A stretch of DNA of 64,000 nucleotides from Serripes groenlandicus (taxonomy: Eukaryota; Mollusca; Bivalvia; Cardiida; Cardiidae): the NCBI GenBank assembly GCA_031761405.1, contig JASEVX010000097.1:555100-619099 (forward strand), given 5' to 3'. Made by a program: the position numbers and the translations under genes. The notes under the pieces are model-generated. The model had not been told where the DNA came from and did no database searches. It worked only from the letters and a program-made list of their open reading frames with translations. Shown here piece after piece: positions 45,971 through 58,600 of the stretch. Every line of letters starts with the position of its first letter. The stretch's first letter is position 1.

Positions 45971-46849
45971 GTGAGTTTTTGTTTTATCAAAATTCATATT
46001 GGTTACATCTTGTGAAACCGACCGATCGAATGTATCACCATTTATGGCTAAATCACATAATAGTCAATTTTAGGTCATAACCGCTCTCATAATGTTCCCG
46101 TTATGCTTGTACGCGACTACATGTCGTACAGAGGGGAGGGGGAGGGGGAGGGGTAGGGGGTGGGATACTTATTTCAATGTGTGTGTGTTCATATTTCTAA
46201 GAAAATCCATTTAAACCAATCCCTGAAGGGTCATTTTAGAATTAAATCAAATACGTGTTTGCATTTAAAGAACTAAACATTTGAAGCAACGAAAGTACAT
46301 TATTTTAGAAGCATAAAATGCATGAATTAATATGATAAAAGAGAAAATGTTTTTCAGTGTGCCTTTTAAATAGAAATATTTCGTGAGTTTTGCCTAAATG
46401 TTTTCAAAGCCGTCTGCGGCAGATTTGTTATATGTGGGAAAGGGACAAACCTTATCCCTCTGTACGCGACTATACAACACCTGACGGTGCCAAATTACGA
46501 AATTCATCCACGGATGACTTACAAAGTAGTCCGTTTAAAAACACCTTGTTTTCCCTTGAAATTATCTTATGTCTGTAGCTGACTTCATTGCATATATATG
46601 TGCACGTGAGTTTACAGGCTTTGTGCATGTTTATCTGATTTGATGAGCGTGTTTGAAATAGTGATTTCTGGAAAATTGACCTTTCGATTAATGTGAAAGT
46701 AGTGAAAGGAACTCGGTCATGTTCTATCTGGTTGTTTAAATTGAGTGACTCCCCTTTATTATTATTGCATTTCTTGAAAATGACAGGTTAATATAGTCAG
46801 TGATATATATATATATATCTGCTGGAAAAATGGGTGAAAAATGTTGTAT

Positions 46850-46955
46850 CAGAAATGTATTGATTGATGATTGATTAACTAATTGGTTGATTGATTGATT
46901 GATTTGACTGAGACAATATTTTTGAGTACCCACAACATAGGTTTTGAAGGTCAAA
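46850..46955. mobile_element. SINE tail joined to half hairpin
   Basis: (TTGA)n at 46857-46905 runs directly into 'gactgagacaatatttttga' and 'gtacccacaacataggtttt', the right arm of the 79-nt hairpin. The left arm and the SINE body are deleted. Confidence 0.55.
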
Positions 46956-47178
46956 TAAGGATTTTAGAGCATAAGAAACGCTCATATCTAGAGCTCTGCT
47001 ATATATTAATCTGCCCGTCCGAATAGATAAAAATTCGCTTTTGTGAATAGTGTAGACCCAGATCAGCCTGTGCATTCTCAAATTGTGCACAAACATCTGT
47101 ACTATTTTTCGTATATCACTTACATATGTTAGAAGCATCTGCCAACCTGTTTGTATTCTAAAATGACGGAACAGATAT

Positions 47179-47439
47179 GAGCCGTCCCGCGAAAAAAACA
47201 ACATTATGACCTCTGCGTAATGTATCGACTCAGATCACCCTGCGCATTACGCGCAGACTGATCCGGGCCGATACATTCCGCTTCAGGGTGATAGAGGTAT
47301 AGAGTAATGATTCCTGAAACAGAAAATCCACAGGAGGCGAAAAGGTGTCTGTCCGAGTTAGCCTGCGCGGCATGCTTAGGATGATCCGGTCGATACTTTA
47401 CGCAGAGTCCACAATGTTGGTTTTCTCGCGGGATGGCTC
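47179..47439. mobile_element. GAGCCGTCCC-type MITE, unit E
   Basis: Ends GAGCCGTCCCGCGAAAAAAA.. and ..GGTTTTCTCGCGGGATGGCTC. Homologous to 19195-19455. Confidence 0.8.
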
Positions 47440-47824
47440 ATATTTTGTTTAAAAAAGTACTAACTTGTACTCGTATATAGACTCGGCGATATACGTCCGT
47501 ATTCGTACGAGATTGTCTGTCCGCTTAGTTTCCGGTGGAAATAAGGGCCCTTCTTCCTTAAATCAACATGTGTTTACCGAGCGATTCATTAACTAGTCTA
47601 AAAGCAACATTTGTGAACAATACTGAACAGGATTATACTGCATATCTGTACAGTCTGATCTTGGTCTGATCTTGGTATATCGTGCCTGCTACTCATTTGG
47701 TACAATTTAGCATTACTGCTCCATTAATATGTAAATTCCTTTTAAAGATGAATTGTGATGCATTCTACAGGATGACTTTTATTTTTTTTTAATATTCTTT
47801 CTCTTATTCTTTTTTATATCACAG

Positions 47825-48737
47825 ATGCAGTATTAATGACATACCAACAATAACAGTCGTAAACGAAGATGGTCACTGGATAACCGCGGACAATCGACGT
47901 TTATGGGTATTCCGACAACTTGAAAGACTTGGAAAATGTACAACAATACCAGTCCAAATAGGCTATTACATACCCGATGCGAAGAGAACGTCATATAATA
48001 GTGGAGAGTCAATTAGCGTCCGGCGAAATGCAGGTGGAAGATGGCATACGAAGCCGGATGCGTATACACCAGCGCTGTCTACAAACATTTACAAAATCGG
48101 TGAACCATTACAGAACAGGCATTTGTTTTCGTCGATTGTAAATCATGATTCAAGTCGTATTCAGCCGGTTGAACCACGTCCAAAAATAGAATCATATCTT
48201 AATCTACGCAATGGTATGCATGTAAAGAATCCAGTTTTGCCATTCCAAACAAATGAAGTGGTAAGACCTGCTATCCGTCCAACCAATCAAATCACATCGA
48301 CGCAATTCGGATATGCGTCTGATACAAAACCTTCTACGATGATCTATGGTCAAAATAGAAATGACCGTTGTCGATCAATTTCAACTGATGCAGTCACTGC
48401 GAAACCGTCTGTATCACAATGGAAGTCAGACGACACTAGAATGTTTCCCGTCACGTCTACCGGAGTTAAAAGGGAAAGCGTCATGGATACTGAAATTTCC
48501 CCGAGGCATTATGGGTATAATGAAGGCGTATTTCGCTCAGCTGTGACTACAAACGACACTAGAGCTGTACCACCAGACAACAGTAGAAGTATTTCAAGTC
48601 CGTCCCACGAGGTCAACCTGGAGGACGTGATACCAAAGATACAAGGTGAAGGTCGTCAGTCACGTGATGCGACAATTGTTCACATGTCATATCGTGATGA
48701 ACAGAAACGTAAACGACGGTTTTGTACCATTCTATAA
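47825..48737 (+). CDS. ParB/Srx-like CAAX gene, unit E, exon 2
   Basis: The acceptor is atatcacAG at 47823-47824; the joined protein is 344 residues. The core is CSINDIPTITVV, WITADNRRLWVFRQLERLGK and RRNAGGRW. The tail has one copy of the C-type repeat (QNRNDRCRSISTDAV..MFPVTSTG) and one of the D-type repeat (VKRESVMDTEISPRHYGYNE). This is probably the ancestral single-copy arrangement from which C and D expanded. It ends SSPSHEVNLEDVIPKIQGEG.. then RFCTIL, a CAAX box, with a basic stretch (KRKRRF) just before it that would favour membrane binding. The frame is intact. Confidence 0.87.
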
Positions 48738-49320
48738 ATCGTTCAGCGGCTGGAACCGACTGATGATGTTTATCCCCATTTCCCACATACGTTCAGTTCC
48801 TGGAGCTCTGCAGCAGATGAAAACATTGTGGCAAACTGAGAAATGCTCTTGATGTATGTGGAAAATGTTAAAAATCGTATTTAAAAAATATTTTTAATGC
48901 GTTAATCAAAGAATCATTTTTTGTTTGTTTATAATTCGCATGAACATGTATATAGTTTGTCAACATTTGCGAACTTAAATCCAATTTCGTCATAAATTTA
49001 ATATATGTTGTTTTTTGACCAATCATTGTGATTTATAAATCAAAATATTTGCGCTTTTTACATAAATGGTAAAGTTGGTTTAACCTTTCAAAAAAAGATT
49101 AGAGTGATATTGTTTGTTTGAGATTTATTATAACACAATATACTGATTTCATATGTAATCTTAAAGGTTTCATTTTTTACATAAAATATCCGGTGATTTT
49201 CATGTACATGTACTTGTTCATTTTATTGATTGTTATAAAAATATTATTATTTATCACACATATAGTCTGTTGTTGTTCCCTGTCCACATTATTAGATTAC
49301 TTTTATTAACAAAACATATA
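48738..49320. other. 3' region of unit E
   Basis: No gene is visible. It matches the 3' UTR sequence of units B and C ('cggctggaaccgactgatga'), with a truncated MITE ('gctctgcagcagatgaaaac'). Confidence 0.6.
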
Positions 49321-49326
49321 AATAAA
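49321..49326 (+). other. Candidate poly(A) signal, unit E
   Basis: AATAAA in 'aacatataaataaacggatg'. The downstream 'tttcaataaaacc' signal of the other units is deleted here together with most of the GA repeat. Confidence 0.4.
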
Positions 49327-49639
49327 CGGATGAGTGAGAGAGAAAGAAATAATAGAGAATATTCTCTTGAATCCTTCTGAAGAGCTTCAGAATTTGAGAT
49401 AGTTTCAGTCTTGTGAAACTCTTACCATTCATAATCAATCTGCAGCAGATGATTTTGAAAGAATATTGCTAATTATAATGAAACTGTCTATATATAATAG
49501 CACTAATTAAAGAATAAAGTTAAAACATTGTGGCAAAATTCACATACTGTAGTTGCGTCAATATTAGCAGACTCCGTCAACATTCTTTCTTCCAATTGAA
49601 AAAAAAAGAGTCGTTCGTCTCCCATAAACCTATAAAGAC

Positions 49640-49862
49640 CTTCTCCACATTGTTGTGGTAAGGGCATCTCCCTCCGGAGTGGGAGGTTTAGGTCCGATCC
49701 CTTACCGAGTCATACCAACGACTTAAACATTTGTCTTGAGGGCATACCTCCTTTGAGCTCGATAGCAATTTACATGTATATACATTATGACTCATGCATC
49801 GTTGTTAGAATAAATACTACTGGCAGTATTGATAGGTTACCAAGGAAACGCCTTGATTTAAC
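49640..49862 (+). mobile_element. tRNA-like SINE behind unit E
   Basis: 'ttgttgtggtaagggcatct' and 'taggtccgatcccttaccga' form the head; the body matches 44085-44350. It is interrupted at 49863 by a second SINE. Confidence 0.65.
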
Positions 49863-50122
49863 TGATTGATTGAATGGGATTTAACGCCGTTTTCAACCAT
49901 GTTTCAATCATATTACCTGACTTTTTCATACCAGTACTCCAATCAACATACATTACTAGAAACTGGCTGATTTTTCACATAAATTTGCCCATTGGTGAAC
50001 GACGAATGACGCATGTCACAGTGACTTTTGTCAAACGTTTGAAAGAATTTTTGCCAAGCTGGGATTGGAACTCACAACCCCTAGATTGGCAGCCCGCATC
50101 GCTATCGACTGAGCTACCAATA
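49863..50122 (-). mobile_element. tRNA-derived SINE inserted in another SINE
   Basis: On the minus strand the head is 'ggtagctcagtcgatagcga' with box B GAGTTCCAATCCC, and the tail is (AATC)n at 49863-49875. It splits the 'aactgaaataatgttgagag' sequence of the older repeat. Same family as 18177-18479. Confidence 0.8.
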
Positions 50123-50429
50123 TACTGTTGAGAGTAGGGTGAACACCATTCTCACTAATACTTTTTTATATAATAAAAAGTTCTGAAACGTCTGTGTTCA
50201 GAGGCAGCACGTTGCCTGGGAATATGTATGACTTTACGATAAATAAGAATGGTCCAACCCGGGACCTCTCGCTTTATTGGGAAGTAATCTACTGACTGAG
50301 GTCACAAAACTACAAAATTGGGACAAACTTTTATTTTGTCGGATGAAAGACACATTATTTCAGAAAAGGAAGCAAGCTGTCATTTGTAGAAGTAATGGCT
50401 TTTTTCACATTAGCTGTGTGATAGTTTGG

Positions 50430-52100
50430 TCATACAATTTCGTAGGCCAAGGGGTCTGTAGACAGCTCGCAGAAAAAATCGCAATCCATCTAGACAGGTC
50501 CTCACAGGTCGTAGACGTTTCAAGGCAACTATATATGTTGCATGCACGACAGTATCACTTGTCGCACGGTGTTCGCAGCATCAACGTAGGATAATGAAAG
50601 TAACAAATTAACATGGCAACTGCAAGATGGCCGTGCAGCAACCGTGCATATTTGCAAGAAGGCCTCAAAGCTGTCGTAATAATTCGCAGAACTTTATTGC
50701 GGCTACATACGAATCGAAAGGCAAGGCAGTCTCACGAACACCTTACATTGAATGTTCGTTCATCGCACTAATTCGTCCCGAGTTGCAGGTTATAAATGCA
50801 TGGGGAAGCATCAAAAGCCTTCACTTGTTCTTCGGAGCTTGTCAGGAGCACATCTCATCCGTGAACGTCACCATAGAGTGCTTGGAAGAATGCTACGTGA
50901 TGGAGAAGAACGTCACGAAGCTATTATGTACTGTTGATCCATGAGCGTCATCTTCAAAGAACACGAGAGAGAAGTAGGTGATAACACTTCGCTTTCTGGC
51001 ACAGGGATGGGTTTCAATTTCTCACAATACGCATTCAATGCTGCTCACAACACCATTTCCCTCTTTTTTCCTTGGTGTGCCAGGCGATCCATGAAGAGTA
51101 TAGAGGGGATCTTTTCGCACTGCTTTCTACTCCCGACCAAAGGTGTTAATTGGCGCAGTAGTTCGGCAAACGCTCAAACGCTCGAACTTTCACAATGCGT
51201 GTGGTGCCATAGACGGTAAACATGTCGCTATCGAGAAGCCGTACTGGTCCGGGAGTGAATTCTTCAACTACAAAGAGTTCTGCTTCATTATGCTGCTGGG
51301 TGTGGTGGATAGACGATAGAAGCTTATGTGAACAAGTGTAGGCAGCAATGAGTCAGGGTCTGATGCTGGCATATTCAGTGAGTGCTCCCTATGGCCCGCC
51401 CTCGAGGACAACACCATCGGTTTACCTCTGACCGAGCCACTCCCGAAACATGACCGCAGCATTCCAATATTCATAAATTGGAGATGACGCTTTTCCGCTG
51501 CGGACCTGACTGATTAAGCCGTACACGATGAGAGGTTTGATACATGAGCAAGACTGATGTGAAATAGGCTTAAGGAGCATTAATCTGAAATCAATTTGAA
51601 AATGGTCCGTTGCTATAAGGGAAGTTGTTCATTTGAAGAGTTCTAGATCGCTTGAAATCTCAACAGGATTTGATTGGTGAACTGAGCGGATCTGTCATAT
51701 CCAGTGGTATAGGAACGCACAGCTGTTGCAGGACATCAGTGCGAATTTGAGCGGCTGTCGTACGTTTTGCAGCAATTTTGTGGCACCTTGCAGGTGTTCG
51801 TGCAGCTCCGCGCGAGCTTCGCAAGAAAAACTCAATACTTGACTAACGGCTACCCAAGTCTGACACCGTGAGAATGTGTACGTCGATTGTGCGTGCGTCT
51901 TGAGTGTGCCGTGATGATGCATTGAAGCAGCCATGCAACCTCTAAAATTGCATGAAATTCGCAAGGAAAGTGTGCATGTCGAAAATCTAGTTTGCAACGT
52001 TGTGACAGCCTTGTGACCTTCAAAAAATTCGTACGGCAATCTTGAGAAACCAAGCGGTTTTCCCAAAAACCTGTTGTCATATTCAAGTGTACGGCTACCG
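50430..52100 (+). mobile_element. PIF/Harbinger-type DNA transposon relic
   Basis: A 1.7-kb insertion with higher GC than its surroundings carries a broken transposase (next entry). I could not define its terminal repeats with confidence. 'gatgtgaaataggcttaa' occurs at about 51557 and again at 52108, which may mark a rearrangement. The host module sequence continues from about 52125 as a minisatellite. Confidence 0.6.
51165..51570 (+). pseudogene. PIF/Harbinger transposase (HARBI1-like), broken
   Basis: The frame from about 51186 reads NFHNACGAIDGKHVAIEKPY and FFNYKEFCFIMLLGVVD, then, after two stops, VGSNESGSDAGIFSECSLWP and IGLPLTEPLP. After a frameshift come GDDAFPLRT and MRGLIHEQD. GAIDG, VVD, SDA and GDDAFPL are the landmarks of the DDE_Tnp_4 nuclease domain with its acidic catalytic residues. 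At least three stops and one frameshift inactivate it. Upstream frames (50627-51219) are probably its N-terminal part but I cannot recognise them. Confidence 0.85.
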
Positions 52101-52124
52101 AAAGGCTGATGTGAAATAGGCTTA

Positions 52125-53165
52125 AAGAACGACACATAACTACAGAAAAGGGGACCGTCTGTCATTTTGCAGGAGGAAGGTACAAAACATTACTACGAAA
52201 AAAAGGACAATCTGTCATTTTGCAGGAGGAAGGAACGACACATTACTACGAAAAAAAGGGACAAGCTGTCATATTTCAGGAGGAAGGAAGGACACATAAC
52301 TACAGAAAAAGGGACCATCTGTCGTTTTGCAGGAGAAGGGAACGACACGTTACTACGAAAAATAGACAAGCTGTCATTTTGCAGGAGGAAGGGACGACAC
52401 ATGTCTATGAAAAAAGGGACAAGCTGTCATTTTGCAGGAGGAAGGAACGACACGTTACTACGAAAAACGGGACAAGCTGTACCTTTGCAGGAGGAAAGAA
52501 CGACACATTACTACAGAAAAAGGGACCATCTCATTTTGCAGGAGTAAAGAACGACGCATTACTACGAAAAATAGGGACAATCTGTCATTTTGCAGGAGTA
52601 TGGAACGATACATCCCTATAGAAAAGGGGCAACCTGTCATTTTGAAGGAGGAAGGAATGACACAATTTTACAGGAAAAGGTACGAGCTGTCATTAAGCAG
52701 TAGGAAGGAATTGCACATTTATACAGAAAAAGGAACCAGCTGTCATTTTGCAGGAGAACTGAACGACACATTACTACAGAAAAATGAAGAAGCTGTCATT
52801 TTGCAGCAGGACTGACGACTCATTGCTACTGCAAAAGGGTGTCAGCTGTCATTTTGCAGGAGGTATGAACGACACATTCCTAAAGAAAAATGAACCAGCT
52901 GTCATTTTGCAGCAGGACTGACGACAAATTACTACAGGAAAAGGGAATGTCATTTAGCAGGAAGAATGAACGACACATTTCTACAGAAAAAGGATTAAGC
53001 TGTCAGTTTGCTGGAGGACTGAACGACACATTACTACAGATAAAAGGACAAGCCTTCATTAAGCAGGAGGAAGGAACGACGCATTACTACATACGAAGGG
53101 ACAGTGTGATTTTTGCAGGAGAAGCGATACATTATTACAGCAATAAAGGACAAGCTGCAAACGGA
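52125..53165. repeat. 53-bp minisatellite, about 19 copies, behind unit E
   Basis: The unit reads 'caggaggaaggaacgacaca','ttactacgaaaaaagggaca','agctgtcattttg'. The single-copy ancestor is in the downstream module of every unit ('gcagacgaaacgacacatta'). Because 53 is not a multiple of 3, the open frames through it switch reading frame with each copy and are not genes. Confidence 0.95.
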
Positions 53166-53434
53166 TCAACACATGACAACAGAATAAAGGAACCAGCTAA
53201 CTTTGAGTAGAATAAATTGCTGTACCTGTACAATGTACCAGCAGTTGACAACGAATTCGACTAGTATAGAAATCATCTAAGAAAGGGACGCATATTATTC
53301 CTGACATGCAGCCAAAGAAATAACATGTTTAAAGCCACATTAAGTCGGTTAAAGCCAAAACCCTTCCTTTAAGAGAGCACACATGTAACTGATAAACGGC
53401 TGGTTTGGATTTACATTGTAACTACCCGATACCT

Positions 53435-53621
53435 AGTTTCGGTTTTTGTTGAAAGATTATTGGGATCAAAAATATTGCGCAAAAGATCTTTCCAAATATG
53501 TCTTTGTAAAAACACCAAATAGCATAGGTCATTTCTAAATATAGCAAACGGAAAAGTCATATATATACCCGTATTGAACTGATAACATTTTTATTTGTAA
53601 AAAGTTACAGTTGAATTAATC
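53435..53621 (+). promoter_or_regulatory. Promoter relic with IRF core kept
   Basis: AGTTTCGGTTTTTGTTGAAA at about 53435 keeps TTTCGGTT. The following sequence is more diverged than in intact units. Confidence 0.35.
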
Positions 53622-53743
53622 GTGCAGTTAAAGCCATCGGAGATACGATTTTCACAGTATTCGATAAACAACCGTTTCGATCAGCGTTCAAGTCATTCGT
53701 ATAAAAAGCGTTGGAGAAATTCTGGATGATCTAGTGAAGGAAG
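53622..53743 (+). pseudogene. ParB/Srx-like family relic, exon 1 only
   Basis: Aligns along its full length with exon 1 of the other units, but the start ATG is GTG, one extra base in 'ataaaaagcg' shifts the frame, and TGA follows ('tctggatgatc'). Directly after the donor 'aaggtg' the sequence jumps to 'ttggacgcattttaataaaacc', which in other units is the poly(A)-signal region. The intron, exon 2 and most of the 3' UTR were therefore removed by one internal deletion. Confidence 0.85.
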
Positions 53744-53758
53744 GTGTTGGACGCATTT

Positions 53759-53764
53759 TAATAA
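53759..53764 (+). other. Poly(A) signal of the relic
   Basis: AATAAA in 'cattttaataaaacctttct', now only about 15 bp behind exon 1. Confidence 0.4.
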
Positions 53765-53944
53765 AACCTTTCTATTCTAACTCTTGTTTCAGAATTTGAG
53801 ATAGTGATAGTCTTGTGAAACGCTTACCATTCGCAATCAATCTTCAGCAGATGATTTTGAAAGAATATAGCTAATTATAAGGAAACTATCTATATGTATA
53901 CATAACAATCTATAATTAAAGAACTAAGTTAAAACAGTGCGGCA

Positions 53945-54375
53945 AAATCCATCTGCTTTAGCTACGTCAAAATCCATCTGCTTTAGCTACGTCAAAAGGC
54001 TTCTACTTTAGCTACGTCAAAATGCTTCTACTTAAGCTACGTCAAAATGGTTCTGCTTTAGCTACGTCAAAATGCTTCTACTTTAGCTACGTCAAAATGC
54101 TTCTGCTTTAGCTACGCCAAAATGCTTCTACTTTAGCTACGTCAAAATGCTTCTGCTTTAGCTACGCCAAAATGCTTCTACTTTAGCTACGTCAAAATGC
54201 ATCTGCTTTAGCTACGTCAAAATTCTTCTGCTTTAGCTACGTCAAAATGCTTCTGCTTTAGCTACGTCAAAATTCTTCTGCTTTAGCTACGTCAAAATTC
54301 ATCTGCTTTAGCTACGTTAATATGTTTCTGCTTTAGCTACGTCAAAATGCTTCTGCTTTAGCTACGTCAAAATGC
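53945..54375. repeat. 25-bp minisatellite, about 17 copies
   Basis: The unit is 'aaaatgcttctgctttagct' followed by 'acgtc'. Behind unit D the same segment is single-copy ('atctgctttagctacgtgaa', 43949). Confidence 0.95.
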
Positions 54376-54474
54376 TTCTGCGTTTTGGAAAAGGAGTTAA
54401 GCGGCGGCTATATCAGCAGACTCGGTCACCATTCTTTCTTTCAAATGATAAAAAAACGTTCGTCTCCCTTAAAC

Positions 54475-54940
54475 ATATAAAGACTTTCTCCGCGTTGTTG
54501 TGGTAAGAGCATCTCCCTCCGGGGCGGAAGGTCAAGACCCCTAATTAAATTGTCATTGTTTTGTTGGAGAAAATAACAAAACAATCTTTATTTGAGGGTT
54601 TTTATTAAACTTGACGCTAGGTTTTTGATACTTAAAATAGAAACTATTTCTCTAAATAGTACTAATTGTCTGCATATTTTACTACGTGGCGCAGATTTAA
54701 AACGGGAACATCGCTGAAAGTAGTCCGCGCACTGTCCGACGTCACAATCCTGTATTTTCACCAGGTGGTATACGGAGTTTTAATCCGTCGTGTTTGAACT
54801 GCGTATACATGATGACGTATGCATCGTTGTCAGAATAACAATACTGGCAGAAGTGATAGGTTACCAAGGCAACGCCTTGATTTAACTGAAATAATGTTGA
54901 GAGTAGGGTGAACACCATTCACACAAACACTATTTCCATA
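54475..54940 (+). mobile_element. tRNA-like SINE behind the relic, interrupted
   Basis: The head 'ttgttgtggtaagagcatct' is at 54498. About 250 bp of unrelated AT-rich sequence (54545-54795) replaces its middle, then 'ggttaccaaggcaacgcctt' follows. Confidence 0.55.
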
Positions 54941-54984
54941 ATAAATGAATCACCTCTAATGTTTACTTTTTACTTGGTGTGTTG

Positions 54985-55534
54985 GAGTGTAAACGAACCT
55001 AATACAGGTCTTCGTTAAGAATTGTGTTCGATACCCTTATGATAAAAGTTCCTTACCATCGTACGCTGTCGTAACAATAATGCTTTAACCTGGGACCTCT
55101 CGCAAATAACTATTAACGAATGTGCTAATCGCGCCGTTTTCTTGCAATATTTCGAATTGGGTACACGTTTTAACTGCGTCATATATCCCTGCCTAACTTG
55201 GAATTCGTCCTGAAATTCCGGAACTCAAGTGAAAAGGATGTCTAAATATACACTACAAGCGCTATTAGACTAACAAACACTGTGCTATCACGGTCCAATA
55301 TAAGGCGCCAATGTCACAGGGAGAGACGAAAATGCAGTCATTCTGGGGCTCTGACCAGGGACCTCTCGCTTTTAAGGCTAGTTCTCTACCGACCAAGCAA
55401 ACCGCTGTTCTTACATGTAACATCTCCTAGTGTATACATACAAGTTCGAACAACCACAAATTAGTTTGCCTAAAAAAAGGCTAAAACGACATTGTGTCAT
55501 CAGATTGACACATCTTTTGGGCTAACTAATGGCA
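54985..55534. repeat. Unit-downstream module, copy 5, left part
   Basis: A single 65-bp-type unit, then 'gggacctctcgcaaataact' and the minus-strand tRNA-like head at about 55335-55400. It breaks off after 'gggctaactaatggcatat'; the rest is at 60859-61015, so a 5.3-kb sequence was inserted here. Confidence 0.75.
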
Positions 55535-55614
55535 TATAACATACACTTGAACGAATACAAAAAGAAGAAGCAGGACCATCCTGTGCAAGTGACAATGTTG
55601 ATCGTGAATTATAA

Positions 55615-58600
55615 AAGCTTAGTAGAAGAGATCAAGGTATATCCTCATCAAGAGTGTATGATAAAGTTTGTATATTTTGTGACAAGGTAAGCAAATATAA
55701 AAAAGGGACAAATTCAAGGGAACAATTATGCAAATCGGTGGATCTGAGATCAGATATGACTGTTAGACAGATAGCTGAGAAAAAAATGGACCAAAAGATA
55801 TTGGCTATCACATCTCGTGAATTGGTAGCAGCTGAGGCACATTATCATAAGTCATGCTACAAGATATATACTAAGGTAGAACAGTCCGTACAAAGCGAAT
55901 GTGAAATTGAGAAGCAGGACGTGTACTCGTCAAAGGAAATAGAGGCATATATCATGTTGTTTGAATATATTCGTAGTGACTTATTTGAAAGTCCTCGTGT
56001 AATTCCAATGACCAAGCTTTCAGAAGCATTAGTTATTAATATGAACTCTCTTGGTGTTACAGATATTAAGCCCCAGACCAAAAAGCATATTCGAAGGAAA
56101 TTGGAGTCTGAACTTGGTGATAGTATTGAGATTGTAACAGCTAACAATGGCAGGCTTTATGTTATACCTAGTAATTTAACCAGAGCTATGTTAGTTCATG
56201 AGAATATAAGAATCACGTCTGAATTGGAATCTCTAAGATCCGAAAGTCCGAGAGTCACATTAAAGAAATGTGCTTTGGATATTCGCAATGAAATAAAGAA
56301 CAGAAGCATAGAACAGGAATGGCCACCACAGCCAGAACATTTGAATAACAAGTATCTACCACTTCCGGCATCTCTGACCAACTTCTTTGAAACAATGTTA
56401 GCGGGAGACTTGGAGAAGAAACAACCATCAGAAAAGGTTGATAGACTTGTCAATTCGTTTGCTCAAGACTGTGTGTATGCTATTAGCGGAGGTAAACAGA
56501 AACCTTCAAAACACATCTTGCTGCCTTGGGCAGTGAAGTCACTAACAGGAAATGTAGAATTGATCAAAGTTTTGAACAGATTGGGACATGGGATATCATA
56601 TAGTCTACTGGAGGAAATAGACACTGCTCTCTGTCTCCAGAAATTAGAAGACACTGATGATATAGACATAGCATTACCTTCTAACATTCTGCCATGTATA
56701 CCTACCACATTAGCTTTCGATAACATAGATCGTCTAGAGGAGACACTTAGCGGTTCAGGAACATCTCACAGAGTAAATGGTATAGTGATTCAACCACAGG
56801 TTCCAACAGTCCCAGAATTTAAAGAGCATCTACCAGTCGATAAGCTAAAACGCAGAAGCATTAATCCTCCAGCATCAACACTTGCTCCGTATATAGCTGG
56901 CAAGAGAATAGGTCCAGCGCCTATAGTACAACAAGTTGACTTGAACAATAACAATGATGTACAGAATGCACACTTGAAGAATATAGTATGGAGTTTAGTG
57001 CGGCAAAACGATACCGACAGTCAGAAGATCAGCTCCTGGACTGGGTTCAATAAACAAACACGAGACAATGTATATGTTATACAAGACAAGGTTGGGTATT
57101 TGCCTACCATAAATGCCCCGGCAACAGATATGTAAACAGTGAATGAAATTCTCCACCAGTGTCTGAAGATCATTAGAAAATTGGACTTAACAGAAATAGT
57201 ATGTGTTTTTGACCAAGCATTGTACGCAAAAGCTGCTGAAGTAATATGGAAAAATACAGAGACATTCAGACCAATTATAATCAGAATGGGAGCTTTCCAC
57301 ACACTCTGTAATGTAATGGGTACCATTGGAAAACGATTCAAGGATGCCGGACTAAGAGATCTCGCTGTTGAGTCATCAGTCATTGCAGAAGGTTCAATTG
57401 ATGGTGTGCTGGAGGGCAGGAAGTACAACAGGGCTGTAAGATTACACAAGTTAGTTTATGAAGCAATGATGCGACTTGTCTGGAAAGGATTTTACAGCTG
57501 GTTAGAGGAGGAACACCAAGGAGAAGTTCAGAACCTGAATGATACCATAGTTGTGATTGAAAACCTGCATACTAATGTCAATCAAGACCAGCTTGCTGAA
57601 GTTCTCAACAACAGTTCATGTAAAAGTGTCTTTCAGCTTTTCATGACTTACCAAGAATACTTGAGGAATGATCATGGTGAATTATCAGCATTCTGGATGA
57701 GCTACCTGGACATGGTTGACCTAGTTCTTGGGCTAATTCGGGCATCAAGAGAAGGCGATTGGCATCTGCACCTTGCTATGATCAGAGCGATAATCCCTTG
57801 GTGTTTCGCATATGACAAACAGAATTATGCTAGGTACTTATCTGTGTACTACAGTGACATGACCAGACTTGAAGCTGAACATCCCAATACTTACGATCAT
57901 TTCCTACATGGAGGCTTTTCCGTGCAACGTGGTGAATGGAATACATTCGGTCGAATTCCTGTGGATCAGACTATTGAAGAGACAGCAAATAAGGACACAC
58001 AAACTGCAGGTGGAACAAAGGGGTTTAGTCTAAAGCCTGGTGCCGTCAGCCGTTACTACTTAACAGCTGAACACAGAAGCATGTGCCTCAGAAATCTTAG
58101 AGAGATGACAGAAATACGGTCGTCAGGTATATCACACACAGATCTTCAACCTGAGCGCACAAAGACGGATGAAAAAGCTGTACAGATTCTGCAAGACATG
58201 CTAGAGAATAGATGGATAGACCCATATAGTGAAACAAGTCAGCTTGTTTCCATCTCAACAGCAACAGCAGCTCCTCAAGACGTTAGAAATGATATATTAA
58301 GTGCCAGGGAGAAAGGTGAAGGAGCATACAATAATTTCAGACAGAGCAGACTGGAAAAAGAACAACCTTCAGAGAGCTTCTATGACAGATTACCCAAGCT
58401 GCAACTCAGAACATTTAGTGACATTCGGAAAACGAAAAAAACGAAAGTTTCGGGTAAAGAATTTATTTTAAGGGCTGATCATAAGTTGTTTGGTCACATG
58501 GTACTGGTTGCATCAAGCAGAAATTTGGACATGAGACAAGTGTTGCAACACCCTTTAGGACCTTTACCATGGGCATTGGCTAACTGTGATGGCACAATGA

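Noticed and set aside
51695..52165. 156-codon minus-strand frame next to the Harbinger relic
   Set aside because: Considered as the second protein of PIF/Harbinger (Myb-like), but no recognisable motif is present and it runs into the minisatellite edge.
52167..53210. Several overlapping open frames on both strands with a repeated motif
   Set aside because: They are by-products of a 53-bp minisatellite that changes frame with every unit.
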